From the NCBI RefSeq assembly GCF_037392515.1, contig NC_090283.1, forward strand, positions 34,674,249 to 34,738,248: a stretch of 64,000 bases of DNA. Reading direction: 5' to 3'. The position numbers and the translations under genes are program-made. The notes under the pieces are model-generated. The model saw only the letters and a program-made list of their open reading frames with translations. It searched no databases and was not told the origin of the DNA. Positions 20,712-31,914 of the stretch are shown here, piece after piece (positions within the stretch are counted from its first letter, which is position 1; each line of letters starts with the position of its first letter). Source of the DNA: Haliotis asinina (Eukaryota > Mollusca > Gastropoda > Lepetellida > Haliotidae).

Positions 20712-23700
20712 CTGGGGTGAGTAGAGCAAGAAGGAAGAAAGTAGGTCAAAAGTAGATATGACAGGGCTTTTATACATACATACGACCGTTTTAATTGTGC
20801 TTTATAAACACGAGAGTCGGCACGCTAGCATGCACGCACACACACACACACATACACACACACTAATTGCAAAAATAAAAGAGAAGAAAAGAGAAAGAAG
20901 CCAGTTAGTTGTGGACCGGTGTGATACGGCTTACAGACATACAAATACCTGAATCTGACCTGATTCCACGTTATCGTTTTTCCACAGTATGTTTTGTTTC
21001 GGGTTTGTTTGTTGCGTACATCAGTATTCCAGTTATATGATTATATAACTGTAACTGGACCAGACAATTCAGTGATCAACAGCATGAGCATCGATCTACG
21101 CAAATGGGGTATGGTGACACCTGTTAACCAAGTCAGCGAGCCTGAAGACAAGATACCGTCATTCGCCTGTTATGACAAACATGAGCTGCTGGAGATCAGA
21201 TCTAACCCTTTCTGTTTATTTTGAATAGAATTTATCTTTTTTAATATTTATTTTCCATGAAAACAATTTTAGACAAAAAAAGAAGAAAGTGACAGACAAT
21301 AGGTGACGTGGAAGTAATCATCATTGGCCGGGTACTGTACCTGCTAGGTAGAAGGCATACTTGTATTCCATTTCCTGCTGAATCAGCAAACCTGCGCAGA
21401 TAAACATCAACGTCAACATACAGAACATCCAGACATTGGTGCCCCCTGCTTGGCACGTCAAATACTGACAAACACTGAGATCAACTAAGGTACATACACT
21501 CCTTCCACGTAGATGAAGCGTTCATTGCCATGACGACCAGCCACGTCCACTGGTAATTACCATAAAGACCTAAATAGTGTACTGCTAGTTACCATGAAGA
21601 GTTGTCACCTGAACCCCCTGTTACCATGACGACCTTCTGCCGTTAGTGTCTTTTTACCATGGCAAAACACCACGTGTAGGGAACTACTTTTAACAATTAC
21701 GACCTACCATGAATACTGCTTGTCACAAAACCCAAATCTTAAGCTTTGGTTGTAAGACATTACGCGTTTGGGTTTCTGATATGACAATACACAATAAACC
21801 AGTTTTCACATTCTGGCGAAAAGCAAACTATGAGAACATCCATAGTCGCAGAAGTCAATGTTACAATATGTTTGTGCTGTTCGTCTTCACATCTCTTATG
21901 GACATGGGCCTCAGGGCAAGCACATATGGCCTCCTGAGGAAATCACACTAAGCTTTGCCTTAACTCCACATTAGGTGCTAATATGCATTCATGATATCGT
22001 GAAGCACATCATGCGGTTCAAAATGTCATTACTATTCCTCATCATTTTGTTAACATGACGCGAATTTAGTTATCATAACGCCCTAAATATATCATTGAAA
22101 AATCAAACTAAAATAACCCTATCAAAGGGCATACAAGTGACATTGGAACTAACGCCGCACTCCAATATTCCAGCTGTATGGTGGCGGTCTGTAAATAATC
22201 CACGAGTCACACTAGATCTACATACAACATACAATCATTAACTCAAGTTTGCATAGTCACACGAGTGGAGATAAATAATCGTACCTGCCGCTGGTCCTCC
22301 TGTAAGACAGCCCAAGGCTATCATGAAACACAGGTACCCGTTGCCCATGGCAATATATTCCGGGCCGAGAAGCTCCCGGGATGCTTGAGAGAGGAATGTT
22401 GTCCAATATCCACTGTAGAAGCCGAATAATAACGTGTATCCGATCTGACCCGTGAAGTCTTTGAACAATAGTGGACAGATGCCGGTGACAACCACTCCCA
22501 GTCCTACGGGGCACAACACAGACGTCACGTCATCAAGCGTGCTGTTGTGCCCCATAAATGCGAATATCATCCTGCTGGTGAAGCTAGCCATGCCGACACA
22601 TGCCACAAGAAACGTGGAGCTCTCGAAATCCGTTCCTTGCGATATTGCATAGGATGGCAAATACATGTAGATAATGGTGGAGCCGAAGCTCCAGAAGAGG
22701 TTGGCGATACACATGCCGTGAAACAGAGGGTGTCGGAGGGGGAGGCACGATAGGAGGGGCAGGAGGCGTACCTCCTTCTTCCCGGGTAGAGGCTTGAGCA
22801 GGGCACCACACACGCACAGGTTGAGCGACACCCCACCGAGGAGGAGGAGAGTTCCCCTCCACGCAAACATGTCCAGCATGTGTCTGATGATGATGGGGAA
22901 GGTGATGATGCCGGCCCCAACACCACCAACCACGATGCTCAACGCCTGGAATCGCCCATGGATGAAGTAACGCTCTACGGCAACTATAGAGGGAGAGCAC
23001 GCCAGTCCGAAGCCAATACCTGCAATATAAAGAGTCATTGGAGTCATCACACTTAGTACTGACTTCACTTGTACATGCGAAAATGTGGCAGAAGCAATTA
23101 TGTTGGATACAGGAAAGAAGGTCCGTGGAATAGATAAAGTTAGAGGATAATACGTTTATCTACAACGTTGTACGTGTGTTCTGTAAGAGATTTCATCCAA
23201 ATCGTTATTGGGTAAGATGACTAATATGAGTCCACACGAAGACCAGTGTACTGAGTATTTGATATTCAGCTTATAGGGTGCTGAAATTGTGTATGGAGAT
23301 CAGATATTTCTTAAGAAATAGACATAATTATCAAGTGAAGCAAAATCTATGAGCCTGAATACATATGAGCAGTCTGAACTGCAATTTGCAAGCTATTCCT
23401 TGGACAGTTGACAGTAGCCCTGACTTATTAACACAGTCTAATGTGTCCTTAAGGCCGTCAAAGGGACTCTGTTGCCATTTTGTAAATGTATTGACATGAT
23501 TTATAGGAACGGTTTGAAAGATGCACGGGCGCAGCTAATAAGGCGGTGGCCTATCCCCTATAATTATTAACATGACTAAACGTCAAGCTAACCTGTCAGA
23601 AGAGGTATTCGTTATCAGTTCAACGTATTTACATCCTTATGCCAGTCTGCCCAACGGCTAATTAATGATAACGAATCAACCAATGTCTTCCGTGTTTAAT

Positions 23701-25740
23701 GGCTTGATTTGTGTACACAACACTAACGCTAATACTCAGTTTGATGGATTTCTAACTGAAACATAACAATTTCATTTACATTACACAGGAGTCTCGTCTC
23801 ACCTCTGAAAAACTTGGAATTCCTTCTTTTCGTATAGCAAAAAGAGTGAGTGGAAGAGAAAATCACGTGGTTCAGTGACTATGAGAATAACAGATCGGTT
23901 GTGTGCTTTTGGTTACATGGTCTGTTAGGTCATCTACTCGGCCATGACAGCTGGTATCGACCGCAGGAACTTCATTGACCACAACTTTCCAATGCTATGT
24001 ACACTTGCCCAATCTCAGAAGGCTAATGCTGAAGATTTCACCAGTCAACCCCTGTCTCAGGATTGTGTGTCAAATGGCTTATGCTCCAACTTTCATCGGA
24101 TAACACCTTTCTAAGGTCAGTGTGGCTATAGCTAATTCTCTAGCTAATGAGGCTATGCCTGTCCATAAGGTGTCCTGATAGCAAATGGTCTAGCGTCCAT
24201 CAGTCCATATCTGTCCACGAACCCGTGAAGATCCGGTCTTCAGAAACCCATGCTTGTCGTAAGAGGCTATTAACAAGATCCTGTGATCAGTCTCGCTGAC
24301 ATGGGGGACACGTCATCGGTTCCCACCTGCGTAGATTGATGCTCACGCTGTTGATCACTGGATTGCCTGGTCCTTACTCGTTTATTTACAGACCGCATGC
24401 ACATAGCTGGAACATTGCTGAGTGCAGCATAAACTCGCTCACTCACACTGATCAGTGGATAGGAGTGCAATGAAGACTGATAGACTGGAAGTCCCTGTCG
24501 TGTCGAGTGGAACTTGACATATATTGCAAGTATGTCCCAGTTTACACTCATGCCCCTGAGGCTGGATGTTTCATAAGGCTCTCTCCGACTACTGTAACTA
24601 CATTCAAACGATTAAGATACCAATAAGGTTGTGTGCATGGAATCCATATTGTCAGTTCGCAAAGTCTACTAACACATTTCACTATTGTTACACAGGATGA
24701 AACCGTTCCAGCCCTCTATATACCTACCCCTGATACTACTTCACAACTTACTCCATCACAAGAACTCCCAAACAGACCACACGTCCAAATATGAACATCC
24801 ATACACATCATTTCCTCTAGTAAGCCATACCTCATTTCTTCAAATCCATCTTATACGTCCCTACGCACCCTTAATCGTCTTCAAACACAGCCTTACCCAC
24901 CGTTGCTGGTCTTCCAATACAGACTCGAAAACCCTTTGGCTCAAATTCCCCCTACTCGACTTCACAATACAAAGCTGAATAAGTTTCAGGAAAAGTCTGA
25001 TGAACGTACCTGTGAGCAGTCCGAAAGTGAGATACACTTGATACAGCTCATTGACGACGAGTCCTAGAGACAGCCCTGTAGCCGCAAGAAGCCCCCCGAT
25101 CATAACGCTGACACGGCACCCCCACATGCTGGCTACAAACCGTAGCATCACACCTGCAGTAGAACAGTTGCACAACATGAGTCAGCGAGTCAGCTTTAAT
25201 GGCATTTCGAAAAGCACTTTCAGTTACATGAAATGTGAATTGGAGCATTTCGCTGCCAACCGGCGCGGGCACTTCGTTAACAAGCCAAGGCTCGTAATCA
25301 GGGTGGATTTGGAATTCGACCCAGCGATCAACAAATGTTGCCATGTGGTACAACACTGCACAGGGTTTGATCTCATAGGAGCTACAACAAAACTGGCGTA
25401 ATTCCAGAAGGCAAATGTTCAATTGGCCTTGAAAAATATTTCGTGTGTTAAAATCATATATTTATATGATATTATTCGTAAATTTAGAAAGTGTTTGTGA
25501 GCAAATATAGGTTGACGTACTGGAGAGTGCGGTGACGTACAGCAGCACCGACCCAACCCATGACGTATCGAAGTGGTTCTTCTGAAAGATGTCCCTGAAG
25601 ATGACGTGGAAGACGCCGAGACTATACGTGATACCGCACACTATGAACTGTGTAAAGAAGGCGGCAATGACGACGACCCACTTCCGGTAGCCATCCTCCT
25701 CGTTCATCGTGGACTTCCGCTTAATAGTAACGACGATCAT
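20527..25740 (-). CDS. SLC16/monocarboxylate transporter-like gene, five coding exons
   Basis: Major facilitator superfamily transporter of the SLC16 (MCT) family, expected in a membrane; these proteins move monocarboxylates or related small molecules, and the substrate here is not known. Coding exons on the minus strand are 25740-25521, 25153-25010, 23019-22285, 21391-21341 and 20711-20527, bounded by GT...AG. They join in frame to 444 residues plus stop, and all four introns are phase 1. The order matches MCTs: KWVVVIAAFFTQFIVCGITY with SLGVF (TM1), DTSWVGSVLL (TM2 start), GCRVSVMIGGLLAATGLSLG (TM3), the YFIHGRFQALSIVVGGVGAG loop and TM5, a charged central loop (KPLPGKKEVR), LGPEYIAMGNGYL, then TM12 WSSVIMVLFKIKR and an acidic tail. 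The N-terminal GGWGW motif of classic MCTs is altered (DGYRKW). AGACTAA precedes the ATG after an AG at 25748-25749, suggesting a 5' UTR exon further upstream. The closest vertebrate class may be MCT12/13-like (inference). Confidence 0.92.
20836..20864. repeat. (CA)n microsatellite in the last transporter intron
   Basis: CACACACACACACACA with one TA interruption, inside the intron between 21341 and 20711. Confidence 0.9.
21052..21190 (-). repeat. SINE family B fragment in transporter intron 4
   Basis: CTGGACCAGACAATTCAGTG, ATCAACAGCATGAGCATCGA, GTTAACCAAGTCAGCGAGCC and TTCGCCTGTTATGACAAACA match family B in reverse; the 3' tail is missing. It inserted in an intron and does not touch the exons. 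Confidence 0.8.
21341..21391 (-). CDS. Transporter exon 4 (17-codon mini-exon)
   Basis: Only 51 bases between acceptor GCGCAG and donor GTACAG. It reads LLIQQEMEYKYAFYLAG once the split Gly codons are joined, which corresponds to the short loop between TM11 and TM12 in MCTs (usually ...YDxTGSYxxAFYxAG). Without it the frame is kept, but the loop would be lost. Confidence 0.88.
22150..22208 (-). repeat. SINE family B tail fragment
   Basis: AACGCCGCACTCCAATATTC, CAGCTGTATGGTGGCGGTCT and GTAAATAATCCACGAGTC are the tail block of family B, lying about 75 bases beyond the donor of transporter exon 3. Confidence 0.7.
22285..23019 (-). CDS. Transporter exon 3 (central exon, TM4 to TM11)
   Basis: 735 bases between acceptor ATATTGCAG and donor GCAG|GTACG. 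It contains IGFGLACSPSIVAVERYF, then HGRFQALSIVVGGVGAG, the central loop, and the second six-helix bundle ending LGCLTGGPAAG. It is the long central exon typical of animal SLC16 genes. Confidence 0.92.
24221..24446 (+). repeat. SINE family B copy in transporter intron 2
   Basis: It runs from ACCCGTGAAGATCCGGTCTT and CCCATGCTTGTCGTAAGAGG through GTCTCGCTGACATGGGGGAC, CATCGGTTCCCACCTGCGTA, GTTGATCACTGGATTGCCTG to a CTGGAACATTGCTGAGTGCA tail with CTCGCTCACTCAC. It is near full length, oriented opposite to the host gene. Confidence 0.85.
25010..25153 (-). CDS. Transporter exon 2 (TM3 to TM4)
   Basis: 144 bases between acceptor TTCTACTGCAG and donor ACAG|GTACG. It encodes VMLRFVASMWGCRVSVMIGG, LLAATGLSLGLVVNELYQVY and LTFGLLTG. 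The GCR and TFGxLxG positions are conserved in SLC16. Confidence 0.9.
25521..25740 (-). CDS. Transporter exon 1 of the coding sequence (start, TM1, TM2)
   Basis: ATG at 25740. The donor is CTCTCCA|GTACGT at 25520, splitting a Ser codon. It encodes a short charged N-terminus (KRKSTMNEEDGYRKW), TM1 and the SWVGSVLLYVTALS start of TM2. A second in-frame Met is at residue 12; the first is chosen because it follows a good splice acceptor and a short leader. Confidence 0.88.
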
Positions 25741-25954
25741 TTAGTCTCTGAAACAACAACGGAGTAAACTGACACAAAACTGTGATTGAAATGTTTAATA
25801 AAAACCCAAACAAAATAAATCCGAGCTTAGATGTGTTTGTGAACTGATGAGGTTCGACACATTCACTGCTTGCAATGCAGTAGTCTTTAATACATAGCAG
25901 AACGATCCACATCAGGTCCGCTTTATTATACCTGAGAATAGCCATAAAACCACA

Positions 25955-25955
25955 A

Positions 25956-26004
<49 letters not shown>

Positions 26005-26005
26005 C
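25955..26005. repeat. (CA)n-(GA)n microsatellite
   Basis: ACACACACACA followed by a GAGAGAGA run with one AAA interruption, about 210-260 bases upstream of the transporter start codon on the minus strand, probably in a 5' intron. Confidence 0.9.
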
Positions 26006-26399
26006 AAAAATGGATTTCAATAAAGGAGACGATTCTCCATATTGGTGGGCGTTTAACAGAATATAATGCAATAATAATAATTAATATATCTGTTTAGCCG
26101 ATACGAGACGAAACGTTGCATGCAAGCTTGTCCTTTCAATGACGGTTTGCCCTCAATAGCCACAGTATCGATCTTCAAACAGACTGTGGAAACATCGCAA
26201 GTCGGTCACTGATAGAGACCCCCACAGAGTCAGAACCTTTTTCATGGGGATGCCAGTCATATTTGAGGCACCTGATATGGCAGTGACAAAGGTATATTTG
26301 ATTAGACTCACTCATGAAGCTCATTCTTAATGAGATCTTCAACGTTATTGCCGACATGATGTACGTCTACGAGTGACATAGGACGTTTCAGTGATCCAG

Positions 26400-26830
26400 C
26401 AAAAATAGTAGGGATATCAAAGCCCAACAATACTCAATTAAAAATAGCAAGGTTATCAAGGCCCAACAATGGTCAATCGAAAATAGTAAGGTTATCACGG
26501 CCCAACAATGGTCAATCAAATACAGTAAGGTTATCAAGGCCCAACAATGGTCAATAAAAAAGTAAGGTTATCACGGCCCAACAATGGTCTATCAAAAATA
26601 GTAAGGTTATCAAGGCCCAACGATGGTCAATCAAATACAGTAAGGTTATCAAGGCCCAACAATGGTCTATAAAAAATAGTAAGGTTATCAAGGCCCAACA
26701 ATGGTCTATAAAAAATAGTAAGGTTATCAAGGCCCAACAATGGTCTATAAAAAATAGTAAGGTTATCAAGGCCCAACAATGGTCAATCGAAAACAGTAAG
26801 GTTATCAGGGCCCAACAGTGGTCAGTCAAG
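26400..26830. repeat. 39-bp minisatellite, about 11 copies
   Basis: The unit is GGTTATCAAGGCCCAACAAT followed by GGTCTATAAAAAATAGTAA. Edge copies are diverged and the three central copies are identical. Since 39 is 13 codons, the minus frame stays open (DHCWALITLLFFI repeated), which is an artefact. Confidence 0.95.
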
Positions 26831-26997
26831 TCCTCACGAACAACAAGAACATCAAGCAACCACTCATCAGAGCTTAGTCGTAGTCGTATTGCCAAGAAAG
26901 GTTTGGAAATGTACATGGGGCCGGCCCATGTTCAACCAGTGAGGTAATGCTGCATTATGCGGAGGACAGACTCAACAATGCTAGAAGTGAAGGTTCA

Positions 26998-27107
26998 GGG
27001 CTGACTTGCACAAAGCTATCTTAGCGCTACAATGACTGTAATTCCCATTCTTCAAAATGGGCTTAAGATAGTCGTAGCTCTAAGATTGCTTTGTGCAAAT
27101 GGACCCA
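26998..27107. mobile_element. Short foldback/MITE-like element
   Basis: The arms TGCACAAAGCTATCTTAGCG and TCTAAGATTGCTTTGTGCA flank a centre of about 45 bases that also contains AAGATAGTCGTAGCTC. It shares the ATCTTAGCGCT core with 14454-14555. Confidence 0.6.
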
Positions 27108-27390
27108 GATCAACAACTGTACCTCGGACACATAACAGATAACAACACGCCTGTAGCACGGGGGCAGAGACCGGATGGCCATTATGACGCACTTTCTGGA
27201 CATGTGTAACTCAATCTAGTTGATTAATTAAGAGCTTTATCTTAGGTCATAGTCTTGCGCACCTCTTTCAAAGACCCGTAATTCTACTAAATCAGGTGGT
27301 AACACATCTACACTCATACTCAGTCACAACCCTTTCCTACAACATCATTTCTAATATAAGAAGGGCTTCTGGTTACACTTTGTCAATAGT

Positions 27391-27550
27391 TATCCCTGCT
27401 TGTCGCAAGAGGCGATCGGGAGAGATGTCAGTCATGAGTGAGTCTTGACCGACACATGTCATGGTATTCCAATTCCGTAGATTGAAGTTCATGCTGTCAA
27501 TCACTGGATTGTAGAGACTCGATTGATTACAGTCCGTCGCCATACAACAC
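27391..27550 (+). repeat. SINE family B copy, diverged
   Basis: TATCCCTGCTTGTCGCAAGA, CACATGTCATGGTATTCCAA, TGCTGTCAATCACTGGATTG and ACAGTCCGTCGCCATACAAC follow family B order; the CTGGAATATTGCTGAG tail is lost. Confidence 0.75.
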
Positions 27551-28234
27551 GCCCACAATACATCATCTCATTTCCTTAGACACCCATGGTGCCATCAGTG
27601 GACACTGCTAACATCACCTACAAATCCGGGAACGCCGTAGTCTGGCCTAACGGACAAGGACCCATGCTAGGATATGTTATACCAGACAATTTATTTGTGA
27701 CAACAAAACCGCTAACGGAAGTCGGTCGATAGCAGTAACGACATAATGTTATCGTTGCCTGGGTAACATGTCCCAGCCGGACGTACATATTAAGCACAAC
27801 ATTTACCAACACATATTGTGTTTCCTTCGTCTACCTTTGCGCCTGAACCCGTCCGCCACAGTGAATTGTGACCCCTTAACTTAACATATCAGTATCCAGC
27901 CTCATTGTTCAAGATTCGTCGTTCATGTCACTACTCACTGACGGCGATTGGTTTATGCAATACGGTCTGATATTCGGCACGTGTTTCAATGCAGAGATGG
28001 CACAATTACCTACATTCCGGCAGCAGCAGTATCACGCTATGGACACGATATGATAGTGGTCCTGAATGTGCTACATGGGTGTTGAAACATATCAGTATTA
28101 TCTATTTAGGCCCTACCTCAGATAGCGAGAGGAGCCAGTCTTAAAAATAGACTGAGTTGAATGACTTACACAACTCGTAGAATACAAAGTCAGTGTATTC
28201 AGAACAAGCCGTGAATCTACCTTTTGAAATGGTG

Positions 28235-28400
28235 GAAGGGTAATCTAGTGGTTAAAGCGTTCGTTCGACCCACCGAAGAACCGGGTTCGATTCCCCACAT
28301 GAGTACAATGTGCGAAGACCATTTCTCGTACCTTCGCCGTGATACTGCTGGAATATTGCTGGAATATAGAGGTATAAAACTAACCTCAGTCACTCGTTGA
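28235..28400 (+). repeat. SINE family A copy with intact Pol III boxes
   Basis: The A box GTAATCTAGTGGTTAAAGCG (about 28240-28259) and the B box GGGTTCGATTCC (28283-28294) are spaced as in a tRNA gene. CACATGAGTACAATGTGCGA, GCCGTGATACTGCTGGAATA and a tail reaching CTCAGTCACTCG follow. The head resembles a tRNA gene but is not a functional tRNA. Confidence 0.85.
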
Positions 28401-28708
28401 CACAATCCTTTAAAACCTACAGTGTCAGAAGATCTATGTCTGTGATGTGAGCATCATCCCAGCTGTATCAGGTGGGACGTTATACTGGAGACTATCTGGT
28501 ATTCTAATAAAACGTTTAAGGCTGCGGTAATGGATGTAATTTTGCAAATTGTGTTCCATTTTAATGGGCCTACAGATGTGAGCCGAAATAGACGTGCTTT
28601 ACTGCAGTATGATCAGTTCTTTCCAATAAACACGGTCGAGTTTAACTAAATGAGAAATTACCAACGAAAAAAACCCAAAACCAAAACACTACCAAAAAAA
28701 AAAATAAT

Positions 28709-28717
28709 AAACACACA

Positions 28718-28765
<48 letters not shown>

Positions 28766-28768
28766 CAC
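28709..28768. repeat. (CGCA)n-(CA)n microsatellite
   Basis: About ten ACGC/CGCA repeats followed by CA repeats. Confidence 0.95.
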
Positions 28769-28799
28769 GGCTGGTTTGTCACACAGGTGTAATGAAGAT

Positions 28800-29515
28800 T
28801 TTAACACCTGCGTAGTCCTCTCCCTCCAATCAATAGTCATCCTACCGTCCAGCTTCCACACATCACGTCCATCGACGATGTCAAGGCATAAAAAATACAG
28901 TAAGTGTAAAATTGCATGTCAAACATTACCGTGAAACACGTATAGATTAGAATGATGGGAATGTATTTCTGCATGACTCCACTCTACAGAGGATTCCTCC
29001 TTACAGCTGCCTTGTCTTGCTTGTTGAAAGTCATTACTGGAATCAGCCGGGAATATTGTACAAAACTTAAATCTCTGTGCACTGTTTATCATCAGGCAGT
29101 GGGAGGACAAGGGGCAACGGCATGCTTTGCTTACTTTTAATAACGCTATGGGACTATGGAGCTTTGGTCTATGGAGCCCTGGCATCGTCAAGCTGATGAC
29201 ACGTGGAGCTAGACGGACTGGTGAGCTTCCTGTTTCCCATCACACTGACTGACCACACGTCCACCACAGAGGAAATAACAGATTTGTGTGATTGCTGAAG
29301 ACCACCTCGGGACAATGCCACTGTCCAGTATGTCAGACTTCATCTGTTGAAAGCCCACAAGGCCTGACATGTTTATGTTTCCGGTGAAAATCTGAGAACA
29401 TTCTGTTTTCGAGACTCTGTGATCTAAGTATAATGCGCCTGTTGAAGGTCTCCAAATAAGGTTCAGTGGAGGATCTTATTCACTGAAGATCTGAAAACAA
29501 TGTGTCCACACGAAC
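28800..29515. other. Unique-looking DNA with no recognised gene
   Basis: Short frames only (such as 28919-29191 minus); no family motif was seen. Confidence 0.35.
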
Positions 29516-29523
29516 ATCAAGGT

Positions 29524-30562
29524 CAGGCCCCCCTAAGTAATTGAAGGAATTACAGCAAATTTGAAGGAATTGCATCTCAAATGTAAACAAACGCAGCCCA
29601 CTCGCGAAACAATTGCAGCGATATCGGTAGTTTAGCGGTAATAACAGAAATACATCGGCCCTATCGGAAGCAATGTCGGTAATACTGGAAACACGATCGG
29701 CCATCTTCGGAGATTTTTCGGTCGCGAGCGGAAACTCACGCAGCAAAACATGGCGTCGTTGGAAGAAGCACCCGTCTCGGTGAGATTTGTTTTTAGTTCC
29801 TACTATTACATTTTCATACTTATCCATCTTTGACCACCCGTGTTGAATGCGTTTAGGTATGAGGTGTTGTCGGGACAATAGCTTATGTTTTTAGGAAAAG
29901 ATTGTCACTGCAGAAGAGTGTCACAAGTCATGCCCCTGGAGATTGTTCACATCTGAACATCGAAGTCGTGCCGATGATTACGAACATCATGAACGTGCGC
30001 CATGAAGAAGTTTATGAGCCATAATTTTTCTTGCTACGAAGTGCAATTGACAAATTTAAACACATTTTACAAAAAAAAATGATGTTATATCTCGCGCACG
30101 TTCGTAATCATCGGCACGACTTCGATGTTCAGATGTAATCAAACTACAGGGGCATGACTTGTGACGCTCTCCTAGAGTGACTATCTTTTCCTAAAAACAT
30201 AAGTTATTGCCCCGACAACACCTCATACCTAAACGCATTCAACACGGGTGGTCAAAGATGGGATAAGTATAAAAATGTAATAGTAGAAACTAAAAACAAA
30301 TCTCACCGAGACGGGTGCTTCTTCCAACGACGCCATGTTTTGCTGCGTGAGTTTCCGCTCGCGACCGAAAAATCTCCGAAGATGGCCGATCGTGTTTCCA
30401 GTATTACCGACATTGCTTCCGATAGGGCCGATGTATTTCTGTTATTACCGCTAAACTACCGATATCGCTGCAATTGTTTCGCGAGTGGGCTGCGTTTGTT
30501 TACATTTGAGATGCAATTCCTTCAAATTTGCTGTAATTCCTTCAATTACTTAGGGGGGCCTG
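29524..30562. mobile_element. 1.04-kb foldback element with long inverted arms
   Basis: The left end CAGGCCCCCCTAAGTAATTG and the right end CAATTACTTAGGGGGGCCTG are perfect reverse complements. The arms stay near identical for about 470 bases each, with small indels near the centre and a spacer of roughly 90 bases. AAGGT occurs directly outside both ends (29519-29523 and 30563-30567), a likely 5-bp target duplication. Both arms hold a segment that looks like a gene start: AAAACATGGCGTCGTTGGAA, GAAGCACCCGTCTCG and then the donor GTGAGAT, with CGGCCATCTTCGG about 50 bases upstream. No transposase frame is present, so it is non-autonomous. A CAGG-type end recalls hAT-like elements, but the 5-bp duplication is short for most hATs; the class is unassigned. 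Confidence 0.85.
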
Positions 30563-30599
30563 AAGGTGTCAAGTTTCATCTCAGTTCCTCGACCACGAA

Positions 30600-31910
30600 A
30601 ATGAGGTTCACCAGCTAGCTAATCTGGGATTATCCACCTGCTGAGAGAGGGAATGCTGCAGGTACCTGTCACCATCATCTACGACCATATCTCCTGGTCA
30701 CTACAGTATCTCCGAGGCCTCTATCTAGGCTAATGACAACGGTTCAGGCCGGTCACTCGAAGTCACTGATGCCTATAAGTACATAATCAATAAGATAGCG
30801 TGATTGGTAAAGATGTGTCTACAGAGGCGACCCCTGACGGGCTACCTCTACAACATTCTTGTTAAACTAAGGACTAACTGGGATTAGAATAGAATAAGAA
30901 AATCGATGCCACGACCGACATAGGAAGGAAACATAGTGTCTATTTAGTAAGTAACCAGAAGGCAGTCACACAAAGATCGTCAAGAGTTACTGTTATCAAA
31001 CCGCAGAGAGGTTAGATTTTGAGTTGTAGTCGCCAGTGGTCACACGTCGTCCACTGCAGGCCACAACAGAAACTGACCACACACCCTCAGCCAACACAAA
31101 CCTGGAGGCCATAATATACACAGGTTAGGCCGTAAATCATATCGTTCTTCAGTCAGTGGTGGGGTGGTAGATGATGACGTTTTGTGGGCGCATTTCCGTC
31201 CACAGATAAAATTAAATCTAAGTCAGTAACTGGCATTAGCAGTTGTGCCAGTTTGACCCCGATGTAACATAATGTTTGAAACTCAAATGAGATATGTTAA
31301 CGATAGGCTAGTATGATGTGTGTGTCATATAACGTATATGATCGTTGTGGATAAGAAACCGTTCCCGAACTCCTAATGTAAGAAGGTGTTAGTTTACTTG
31401 ATCTTACAATCGGGGGCTGTTTGAAGTGCATAGTCGAGATGTATTTCGCTATTAAAGGGGGCCATAATTAACTCCTATATATATGCAGGACAAGACATGT
31501 TTGACTTACTGGCAAGATTAACTCTTCCCTAAATATTTCCCCGCGTTACTGAAACTTACGTCAGGATGACGGAAGTTCAGCGTGGCCTTTACCAAGGATC
31601 ACATAATTACTGCGGATAGCGATTCAAATAAACAAACATGGCGATTTGGTAGAAGTACTAACCATATAGGCCCGGCCTACATGCCCTGGAACAATAGACC
31701 AGTCGTTTATGGAGATCTCTATTTGTTGCTGGGTAGTGGTCCTGGTGCAAAGTCCATTAAAGTCCGTCAATGCCCGTCTTGTCGTCGCCATAGCTATCAC
31801 ATCAACCTCATTCTGATTGTTGTTCTGTCATACAATACGTGTACTTCCCAACACATACTGGTATTATGCCCTGCTGTATCTAATCATATATTATGTACCA
31901 TAATATATCA
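30600..31910. other. No recognised gene
   Basis: AT-rich DNA. The long plus frame starting at 31582 only becomes long because it enters the tandem array at 31915. Confidence 0.4.
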
Positions 31911-31914
31911 GCAT

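Noticed and set aside
22452..23000. Plus and other-frame open frames of 66-138 codons
   Set aside because: Shadows of the long transporter exon 3.
26551..26916. 121-codon minus frame with DHCWALITLLF repeats
   Set aside because: A direct result of the 39-bp unit (13 codons).
28235..28300. A possible tRNA gene
   Set aside because: A and B boxes are present but no complete cloverleaf or acceptor stem follows; the body and tail identify it as a SINE.
29480..29878. 132-codon minus frame and its 92-codon plus twin at 30340-30618 as a gene pair
   Set aside because: They are the two arms of the 1.04-kb foldback read in mirror image. The likely coding strand of the arm is the other one, with a short ATG exon.
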